Assembly: GCA_003510795.1 (NCBI GenBank)
Contig: DOKP01000004.1
Span: 1 to 5,529, forward strand
Direction of reading: 5' to 3'
Length of the DNA: 5,529 nt
Source of the DNA: Candidatus Moraniibacteriota bacterium
GTDB lineage: Bacteria; Patescibacteriota; Minisyncoccia; Moranbacterales; UBA9337
This document shows, piece after piece, positions 1 to 4,268 of the stretch. Below the pieces are notes generated by a model. That model was not told where the DNA came from. It searched no databases and was given only the letters and a program-made list of their open reading frames with translations. How positions within the stretch are numbered: the stretch's first letter is position 1; each line of letters begins with the position of its first letter. The translations under genes and the position numbers were made by a program.

Positions 1-108
1 CCTTTAAAGGGGAGGGTTGGGGAGGGGGTGGAGATTTTATAAGTTTTAAAAAACAAAACCCCCTCTGTCCCGCTGGACATCTCCCCCTTGGGTACAAGAT
101 GGAGAGGG
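1..108. repeat. GC-rich dispersed inverted-repeat element (REP/MITE-like)
   Basis: Two GC-rich arms flank an AT-rich centre. GAGGGGGT at 22-29 pairs exactly with ACCCCCTC at 58-65, and GGGGAG at 9-14 can pair with CTCCCC at 81-86. The left end is the palindrome CCTTTAAAGG (1-10). The right arm contains a small hairpin, GTCC (67-70) with GGAC (75-78), and CCCTCT at 61-66 can alternatively pair with AGAGGG at 103-108. It encodes no protein and ends just before the protease gene. Elements of this look recur between genes in many low-GC candidate-phylum genomes, but the copy number cannot be tested here. It may continue left of the window. Confidence 0.6.
9..28 (+). other. Putative G-quadruplex motif
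   Basis: Four G-runs occur on the + strand at 9-12, 14-16, 19-22 and 24-28, separated by only 1, 2 and 1 bases. This satisfies the usual G3+N1-7 rule with very short loops, a class that normally gives stable parallel quadruplexes. The same bases form the left arm of the inverted repeat, so quadruplex and cruciform/hairpin would be competing structures. Folding in the cell is inference. Confidence 0.5.
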
Positions 109-127
109 TGTAATTATTGTTTATCCT

Positions 128-1072
128 ATGAAGATTTATTTAAAAATAACAATCTTAATTTTTTTGATTTTGGGCGGAACTATTTTTTATGCCCAAAAAT
201 CAGAGGAAATCAAATTGGGGGCGAGAAATATGCTTAAAAAAGCCAATCTTTTAACTGTCTGTGATGAGACTTTGTATTATTCCCTAGGAGAGATTGACCC
301 AAGATTTAATATTTCTAATGCGGATATAAAAAATGTCTTAGCTCAAGCAGAAAATGTTTGGGAAAAAGATTTAAATAAAAATGTTTTTGAGTACAGAGAA
401 GGGGCGGAATTTAGAGTAAACTTTATTTTTGATGAAAGGCAACAGCGGACAGTTGAAAAAAATAAACTTGATTCACAATTAGATAAACTGGAAGAAGTTA
501 AAGATGATATTTCCCAAGATTATAAAACAATTGAAATTGAGTACAAAAATGCGGTAGCGGCTTATCAAAAAAATCTAAAAGATTACGAAAATAGAATAGA
601 AGAGTTTAACGCTGAAGTTAAAAAATGGAACAAAAAAGGAGGAGCCCCAGAAAATGAGTATGAAAAACTTCAGAAGGAACAGGTGTATTTGGAAAAATTG
701 CAAAAACAGTTGGAGCTAGAACAGAAAAATATCAACGCTTTAGTTTCGAGTTTAAATAAATTAGCTGAGAAAGAAAATGCCTCAGTAGGTGATTATAATA
801 AAAAAGTGCGGACCTACCAAGAGAAGTTTGGAGAAAGCAGTGAATTCAATCAAGGAGAATACAATGGTCTGGGCATAAATATTTATCAATTTTATGAGAA
901 AATAGATTTGGAATTAGTTTTGGTTCATGAGCTCGGGCATGCTTTGGGAGTGGGGCATGTTCAAAATCCCGAGTCGATAATGTATTATCTGATGGAAAAG
1001 CAGGATTTGGAAAATATAAAATTAACAGGCGAAGATTTGAATGCCATTAAAAACATTTGCAAGATTGAGTAA
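128..1072 (+). CDS. Membrane-anchored matrixin-family zinc metalloprotease with internal coiled coil
   Basis: This is a 314-residue predicted secreted or anchored endopeptidase. Residues 5-21 form one hydrophobic helix after a Lys-containing N-terminus, acting as a signal anchor with no convincing cleavage site. Residues 45-104 look like the N-terminal half of a matrixin fold (CDETLYYSLGEID start, a Trp at 78, and VNFIFDERQ at 97-105). Residues about 105-215 are Glu/Lys/Gln-rich and strongly coiled-coil. The zinc site HELGHALGVGH lies at 267-277 (His267, catalytic Glu268, His271, His277), followed by SIMYY at 283-287, which fits the metzincin Met-turn. The domain assignment is established family knowledge; the substrate is unknown. 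The first ATG is used. There is no SD: the nearest purine run (101-108) is about 20 nt upstream. A weak -10-like TATTGT sits at 115-120, seven bases before the ATG, which would allow leaderless expression. The gene is complete and flanked by repeats. Confidence 0.85.
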   Translation: MKIYLKITILIFLILGGTIFYAQKSEEIKLGARNMLKKANLLTVCDETLYYSLGEIDPRFNISNADIKNVLAQAENVWEKDLNKNVFEYREGAEFRVNFIFDERQQRTVEKNKLDSQLDKLEEVKDDISQDYKTIEIEYKNAVAAYQKNLKDYENRIEEFNAEVKKWNKKGGAPENEYEKLQKEQVYLEKLQKQLELEQKNINALVSSLNKLAEKENASVGDYNKKVRTYQEKFGESSEFNQGEYNGLGINIYQFYEKIDLELVLVHELGHALGVGHVQNPESIMYYLMEKQDLENIKLTGEDLNAIKNICKIE

Positions 1073-1090
1073 GCTTAGCTCGTAAAGCTA

Positions 1091-1210
1091 CTGCGAAGCG
1101 GGCCGCAGCGAATGCGGAGTGGAGAAACCTAAAATATTAAGTTCTATACATAATTGAGATTTCTCCACTCGTATATTTTTGAGTACAAAAATATATTCGG
1201 TCGAAATGAC
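1091..1210. repeat. Second dispersed inverted-repeat element
   Basis: GAGTGGAGAAA at 1117-1127 is a perfect 11-bp inverted match to TTTCTCCACTC at 1160-1170. The left side adds GC-rich hairpins: CTGCG 1091-1095 with CGCAG 1104-1108, or alternatively CCGCA 1103-1107 with TGCGG 1113-1117. The right side carries a 10-bp A/T hairpin, TATATTTTTG 1172-1181 with CAAAAATATA 1186-1195, around a four-base loop, then TCGGTCGAAATGAC. The block is markedly more GC-rich on its left than the flanking DNA. The GAGATTTCTCCACTC...TCGAAATGAC pattern resembles intergenic repeats I associate with candidate-phylum genomes. It could also act as an mRNA 3'-end structure, but no U-tract follows the GC hairpins. Confidence 0.55.
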
Positions 1211-1223
1211 ATAGGAAGTTTTT

Positions 1224-1287
1224 ATGTTTTAATGCTAAAATGCTAAGATGCTAAAATGTTGGCATGTTAACATCCTGATATGTTTCT
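1224..1287 (+). repeat. Degenerate 8-bp tandem array
   Basis: Units in exact 8-bp register are ATGTTTTA (1224), ATGCTAAA (1232), ATGCTAAG (1240), ATGCTAAA (1248), ATGTTGGC (1256) and ATGTTAAC (1264), then the more diverged ATCCTGAT (1272) and ATGTTTCT (1280). The array ends in the promoter of the next gene, and its sixth unit supplies most of that promoter's -35. Related arrays lie at 2295-2342 (opposite strand), 2471-2510 and 3533-3596. Confidence 0.75.
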
Positions 1288-1295
1288 GATATAAT
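1267..1295 (+). promoter_or_regulatory. Strong sigma70-type promoter, predicted leaderless
   Basis: TTAACA at 1267-1272 matches TTGACA at 5 of 6 bases. After a 17-bp spacer comes a perfect TATAAT at 1290-1295, preceded by TGA, an extended -10 (TGn). The +1 expected seven bases after the -10 is about 1302, one base before the ATG at 1303. Any transcript from it would be leaderless or nearly so. The -35 lies inside the octamer array. Confidence 0.7.
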
Positions 1296-1302
1296 ATAGT
1301 CA

Positions 1303-2289
1303 ATGAAAACAAAAATAAAAATATTTAAATATGCAGAGCTGGTATTGATTTTTTTATCCGCAACATTCACTTGGCGGATAGCAGATAGTCTTTTCAAAGC
1401 AGCGGATGGCAGCAACTGGAGTTGGGTGATGATTTTTATCACTGCATTTTTTATCATCTGGTCTCTGGGTGCTATCGTGATAAGGGATACGCGGTTGTTT
1501 TTGGGCGCAACTATCTTGGCCCTGTTGGCACAATTATTTTTTACAAGAAATATCGGGTCGCTTCTGGTAGTAGTTGTTTCTTTTTTGCTATTGTATCTGG
1601 CGCGGATATTTATTCGACAAGAAATAAAATTGAGATTAAAAGTGGATATTTGGAATTATTTGCGTGTCGGGAGGAGATTTCTTATTTTCGCGATTGCTTT
1701 GATGCTAGCTGGTCAATATTATTTTTCCAGCAGTACACAGATAGCTTCAGAAAATTTACCCAAAATGAAGTTTAATTATAGCCAGGGTGGCTTTATGACA
1801 AAAGTAGTTTCTCTGGCGGATCCGAATTTGATAAAAGAAAATAATGAAGCCGTGACTGTGGATGAGTTTATTTTAAATAAATTTGAAGAAGATCTGAGAG
1901 TTGCGGGAAAATTAAATTCAGGTATAATTTCCAATGATATGCTTTATGGGCAGAGAGAGGTTTTGCTGAAAGAGAGTCGCAAAGATATTTCTAAGATGGT
2001 AGAGCGGGAAGTGGCGGGGGATGAAAAAATGGTGGATATTTTTTTGGAAGTTATCGGTAATAAGCTAGATAGTCTTTTGAATATTAATGCGGGCTATATG
2101 GATAAAAACATGCCAGTAGCACACTTGATATTCACGGTAGCGATATTTTTAGCTATTATGGGAACAGGAATGATTTTGAGTTTAGTGTTTATTTTTATGG
2201 TAGCAGTTGTATTTCGAACATTGATTCTTTTGGGATTATTGGCTATTGATGAGAAAGCCGTTAATATGGAAGTGATAAGAATAGGATAG
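1303..2289 (+). CDS. Unrecognised multi-pass membrane protein with an external domain
   Basis: I do not recognise this 328-residue protein. It has hydrophobic segments at about 10-28, 39-60, 64-80, 85-103 and 124-141, then a soluble, mixed-charge segment at about 143-270, and a long hydrophobic C-terminal stretch at 272-315 that is probably two more helices. Basic loops at 61-64 and 101-125 (RQEIKLRLK, RVGRR) suggest they are cytoplasmic, which would put 143-270 outside the membrane. The soluble part is largely helical in character and has no cysteines and no obvious catalytic motif. The ATG at 1303 is preceded by no SD but sits on the predicted transcription start. It may take part in envelope biology, as its neighbours include a surface protease and MltG, but this is guilt by association. 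A sensor-like or transport-accessory protein are equally possible. Confidence 0.85.
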   Translation: MKTKIKIFKYAELVLIFLSATFTWRIADSLFKAADGSNWSWVMIFITAFFIIWSLGAIVIRDTRLFLGATILALLAQLFFTRNIGSLLVVVVSFLLLYLARIFIRQEIKLRLKVDIWNYLRVGRRFLIFAIALMLAGQYYFSSSTQIASENLPKMKFNYSQGGFMTKVVSLADPNLIKENNEAVTVDEFILNKFEEDLRVAGKLNSGIISNDMLYGQREVLLKESRKDISKMVEREVAGDEKMVDIFLEVIGNKLDSLLNINAGYMDKNMPVAHLIFTVAIFLAIMGTGMILSLVFIFMVAVVFRTLILLGLLAIDEKAVNMEVIRIG

Positions 2290-2304
2290 GACATGGAACA
2301 TGTC
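2290..2304 (+). other. Small hairpin just after the stop codon
   Basis: GACATG (2290-2295) and CATGTC (2299-2304) form a perfect 6-bp stem with a three-base GAA loop, starting immediately after the TAG at 2287-2289. No U-tract follows, so a terminator is not supported. It could protect the mRNA 3' end, or simply be a by-product of the overlapping octamer array. Confidence 0.35.
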
Positions 2305-2342
2305 ATCATATTAACATGTTAGCATTAAAACAAATTAGCAAT
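2295..2342 (-). repeat. 8-bp tandem array in reverse orientation
   Basis: Read on the minus strand, the octamers are ATTGCTAA (2342-2335), TTTGTTTT, AATGCTAA (2326-2319), CATGTTAA (2318-2311), TATGATGA and CATGTTCC (2302-2295), all in register with partial units outside. These are the same unit types as in the arrays at 1224 and 3533 but inverted. The palindrome TAACATGTTA (2312-2321) is part of it. Confidence 0.65.
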
Positions 2343-2364
2343 TAAACATTAAGAAATAAGAACA

Positions 2365-2448
2365 ATGATTTAAGATTTAAGATTTACGAAAAAATAATTA
2401 TTTTTTTAAAATCTTTATTCAGTTTATTATTCTTAAATCTTAAATCAT
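2365..2448. repeat. 18-bp inverted repeat built from a 7-bp unit
   Basis: The bases 2365-2382 are a perfect reverse complement of 2431-2448. Each arm is built from tandem GATTTAA or TTAAATC heptamers, and one more inverted copy follows at 2451-2459. The 48-bp interior contains a perfect 18-bp A/T palindrome at 2389-2406, so a nested cruciform or long RNA hairpin is possible. Being almost all A/T, it is weak as a terminator. Confidence 0.6.
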
Positions 2449-2470
2449 GCATCTTAAATCTTTTATTAAA

Positions 2471-2510
2471 ATTCTCATATTCCTAAAATCCTAAATTCTT
2501 AAAATATAAA
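2471..2510 (+). repeat. Octamer-like run ending at the mltG start
   Basis: Units in 8-bp steps are ATTCTCAT (2471), ATTCCTAA (2479), AATCCTAA (2487), ATTCTTAA (2495) and AATATAAA (2503), followed by TT and the ATG. It is more degenerate than the other arrays but keeps the same period and the CTAA/TTAA core, and it again runs directly into a start codon. Confidence 0.45.
2500..2505 (+). promoter_or_regulatory. Candidate -10 for mltG, predicted leaderless
   Basis: TAAAAT matches TATAAT at 5 of 6 bases and ends seven bases before the ATG at 2513, exactly the spacing seen for the stronger promoter at 1290-1295. The predicted +1 is about 2512. No good -35 lies 16-18 bp upstream, and A/T-rich DNA gives such hexamers by chance, so the support comes mainly from the repeated geometry and the absence of an SD. 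Confidence 0.35.
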
Positions 2511-2512
2511 TT

Positions 2513-3526
2513 ATGTATAAAAAAATAGGAATAATAATTGTAGGTATAGCGATAATTTCAGTTATTTTATTTTTACTGTCAGATAAAAGGGAAGATGGTG
2601 GAAATAAAGTAGTTAATTTGGAAATTAAAAAAGGAGAAAACATTTGGAATACGGCTAGCAATTTGAAGAAAGAGGGTCTTATCGAAAGCAAGATTTATTT
2701 TGTTTGGTATGTTTATAAAAATAATTATAAAGGAGAGATAAAAGCCGGAAAATATATTTTGAGCCCTAATCTGACAATGCCGGAAATTATGATGATTTTA
2801 ATTGAGGGTGATAAGAGTGGCGAAAAAGAATCGAAAAAAATAACTTTTCCCGAAGGATTTTCTTTGAAACAAATGGCCCAGAGGCTGGCAGAAAATGGTT
2901 TTGACGGAGATAAATTTTTGGAGTTTTCAAAAACCCCCCAGTATTTCGTGGATAAATATCAGATGGAATTTTTATCAAGTATTCCGGCGGGGAAGGATTT
3001 GGAGGGATATTTATTTCCTGATACTTATTTCTTTTTTATTGATGCCAGCGCAGAAGACATTACTAAAAAAATGTTAGAAAATTTTGAAAGAAAAATCTCT
3101 ATTGATTCACAAAATGAAATTAAAAAACAAAATAAGAGTATCTTTGAAATAATAACTATGGCCAGCATTATTGAAAAAGAAGTCGCAACGCCGGAAGACA
3201 AAAAAGTAGTAAGCGGAATTTTTTATAACCGATTGAATAACGGCCAAGCTTTCCAAAGTTGCGCCACCTTGGCATTTGTTTTGGGAGAAAATAAAAAGCA
3301 ATATTCTTATGAAGATACTCAAATATTATCTCCTTATAATACCTATCTTAATCCTGGATTACCTCCGGGACCGATTGCTAGCCCTGGGATGGATTCAATT
3401 TTGGCGGCTGTTTATCCGACTAAAACTAATTACAATTATTTTCTTAGCAATACCGAAACAGGTCAAACCATATTTTCAGTTACGCTAGAAGAGCATAACT
3501 TAAATAAGGATAGAAATGGATTGTAA
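2513..3526 (+). CDS. mltG: Endolytic murein transglycosylase MltG (YceG-like)
   Basis: MltG cuts nascent glycan strands inside the chain, at the outer face of the membrane, and ends strand growth. The 337 residues fit the family length. A single N-terminal anchor lies at about 5-22. A LysM-like segment follows at about 33-98 (KKGENIWNTASNLKKEGLI), then the YceG catalytic domain at about 108-325. Recognisable motifs are FPEGFS (112-117), LEGYLFPDTY (163-172), ASIIEKE (217-223) with the catalytic Glu at 221 by comparison with E. coli MltG Glu218, YNRL (238-241), and YNTYLNPGLPPGPIASPG (275-292). Two departures from the common pattern are seen: QSD-P-T is QSCAT (248-252), and the His of the usual GxHxF near the C-terminus is Thr319. 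The first ATG is used and there is no SD. The presence of MltG implies a peptidoglycan wall. The call is certain at family level. Confidence 0.95.
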   Translation: MYKKIGIIIVGIAIISVILFLLSDKREDGGNKVVNLEIKKGENIWNTASNLKKEGLIESKIYFVWYVYKNNYKGEIKAGKYILSPNLTMPEIMMILIEGDKSGEKESKKITFPEGFSLKQMAQRLAENGFDGDKFLEFSKTPQYFVDKYQMEFLSSIPAGKDLEGYLFPDTYFFFIDASAEDITKKMLENFERKISIDSQNEIKKQNKSIFEIITMASIIEKEVATPEDKKVVSGIFYNRLNNGQAFQSCATLAFVLGENKKQYSYEDTQILSPYNTYLNPGLPPGPIASPGMDSILAAVYPTKTNYNYFLSNTETGQTIFSVTLEEHNLNKDRNGL

Positions 3527-3532
3527 AATTAA

Positions 3533-3596
3533 ATGGCTATATTGCTAAATTGTTATATTGTTTTAATGATAAAATGTTAATGTGTTAAAATATTTT
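3533..3596 (+). repeat. 8-bp tandem array leading into the DedA gene
   Basis: The units are ATGGCTAT (3533), ATTGCTAA (3541), ATTGTTAT (3549), a nine-base ATTGTTTTA (3557), ATGATAAA (3566), ATGTTAAT (3574) and GTGTTAAA (3582), then ATATTTT and the ATG at 3597. Apart from one single-base slip the 8-bp period runs through almost the whole gap between mltG and the DedA gene. Confidence 0.7.
3586..3591 (+). promoter_or_regulatory. Candidate -10 for the DedA gene
   Basis: TAAAAT ends five bases before the ATG at 3597, so a transcript would start at or within a base or two of the start codon. A second TAAAAT at 3570-3575 would put +1 on the alternative GTG at 3582. Neither has a good -35, and both lie in the octamer array, where TAAAAT arises naturally. 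Confidence 0.3.
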
Positions 3597-4196
3597 ATGT
3601 TTTTTACTGGACAAGAAATTTTAAATTTTTTAAGTGATTGGGGATATTGGATTATCTTACCTTTGATGATTATTGAAGGTCCCATTGTAACTATTTTATC
3701 CTCCATGCTGGCTTCTTTTGGTGTTTTAAATGTTTGGGTAGTTTTAATTTTTTCAATGCTGGGGGATATTATCGGGGATGTCATCCTATACTGGCTAGGG
3801 AAAGTCTGGGGAATGCGTTTTGTCGATAACGTTGGGAAGTATGTTGGAATTACTAGAAAGTTAGTTTTAAAGATGGAAAACTATTTTATTAGTCACGGAG
3901 GAAAAACTATTTTTGCGGTTAAATCTACCACCGGACTATGTTGGGCTATGTTTGTGGCAGCGGGAATTGTTAAAATGGACTTTAGAAAATTTGTCGGATA
4001 TTCGATTTTTGGCGGAGTGGTCTGGAGTGGATTTCTCGTGGCGATGGGTTATTTTTATGGTTATATGTGGCAACAAATTAAGCAATACATTGAATGGGCG
4101 GGACTTCTCGCTATTGGTTTAGCGATAATAACTTTTGTAATTATAACTTTTTATAAAAAATATAAATCTAGACAGCTATTGACAAATAACAAATAA
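3597..4196 (+). CDS. DedA/VTT-family membrane protein
   Basis: The protein has 199 residues from the ATG at 3597. A GTG at 3582 would add five residues, but it lies inside the repeat array and adds nothing DedA-like. DedA proteins are inner-membrane proteins linked to lipid or undecaprenyl-phosphate flipping and proton homeostasis. The visible family pattern is a re-entrant hydrophobic segment with the acidic EGP (27-29), GDIIGDVILYWLGKVWG (56-72), SHGGKTIF (99-106), AAG (121-123), then a Trp-containing helix (143) and GYFYG (151-155), with a last hydrophobic helix at about 168-186 and a basic C-terminus. Unusually, the region matching the conserved R-F-x-P-G-x-R is KSTTGLC (109-115), which lacks both arginines and the proline. 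The gene follows mltG after 70 bp and has no SD. A peptidoglycan lipid-carrier role would suit the neighbour but is inference; the changed motif makes the activity uncertain. Confidence 0.85.
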   Translation: MFFTGQEILNFLSDWGYWIILPLMIIEGPIVTILSSMLASFGVLNVWVVLIFSMLGDIIGDVILYWLGKVWGMRFVDNVGKYVGITRKLVLKMENYFISHGGKTIFAVKSTTGLCWAMFVAAGIVKMDFRKFVGYSIFGGVVWSGFLVAMGYFYGYMWQQIKQYIEWAGLLAIGLAIITFVIITFYKKYKSRQLLTNNK

Positions 4197-4207
4197 TTCA
4201 GTATTAT
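4179..4207 (+). promoter_or_regulatory. Strong sigma70-type promoter for the phosphoesterase pair
   Basis: A perfect TTGACA at 4179-4184 is followed after exactly 17 bp by TATTAT at 4202-4207, a 5 of 6 match to TATAAT. The -35 lies inside the last codons of the DedA gene. The predicted +1 near 4213-4214 gives a leader of about 55 nt before the ATG at 4269, which contains an SD, unlike the promoters of the first four genes. A second, weaker TTGCCA is at 4221-4226 without a good -10. Confidence 0.6.
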
Positions 4208-4250
4208 TTTAAGTTAGTTCTTGCCAAAATTAAATACTCAGATTAACAAT

Positions 4251-4265
4251 TCACGCGTGAGGTGA
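4251..4265 (+). promoter_or_regulatory. Ribosome binding site overlapped by a 10-bp palindrome
   Basis: GAGGTGA at 4259-4265 is a seven-base match to the complement of the 16S rRNA 3' end, three bases before the ATG at 4269. It overlaps the last two bases of the perfect palindrome TCACGCGTGA (4251-4260). This is the first clear SD in the window. The palindrome could be an operator half-site pair or a translational element; this is inference. Confidence 0.55.
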
Positions 4266-4268
4266 AAT

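Noticed and set aside
1..127. Tail of an upstream gene or an RNA gene
   Set aside because: No reading frame with protein-like composition and no tRNA or rRNA features; the inverted-repeat explanation accounts for the sequence.
1103..1117. Intrinsic terminator after the protease gene
   Set aside because: The CCGCA/TGCGG hairpin has only five pairs and is followed by purine-rich GAGTGGAG, not a T-run.
1..1210. The two inverted repeats as ends of a composite transposon around the protease gene
   Set aside because: The two elements do not share sequence and no transposase lies between them.
1224..1287. CRISPR-like regular repeat array
   Set aside because: The units are contiguous octamers with no spacers and no cas genes nearby; true CRISPR repeats are about 23-40 bp with unique spacers.
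2094..2309. Minus-strand open reading frames opposite the + strand genes
   Set aside because: These low-complexity Ile/Phe/Ser-rich translations lie antisense to well-supported genes; A/T-rich coding DNA gives them by chance. The same holds for the other minus-strand and shifted-frame openings.
2389..2406. Intrinsic terminator from the A6...T6 palindrome
   Set aside because: The stem is entirely A/T, too weak for an intrinsic terminator, and it is nested inside a larger inverted repeat.
2505..2510. TATAAA as the mltG -10
   Set aside because: It ends two bases before the ATG, so transcription would begin inside the gene; TAAAAT at 2500-2505 has the better geometry.
3582..3584. GTG as the start of the DedA gene
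   Set aside because: It would add only five residues (MLKYF) encoded by the repeat array; the ATG at 3597 gives a normal DedA N-terminus.
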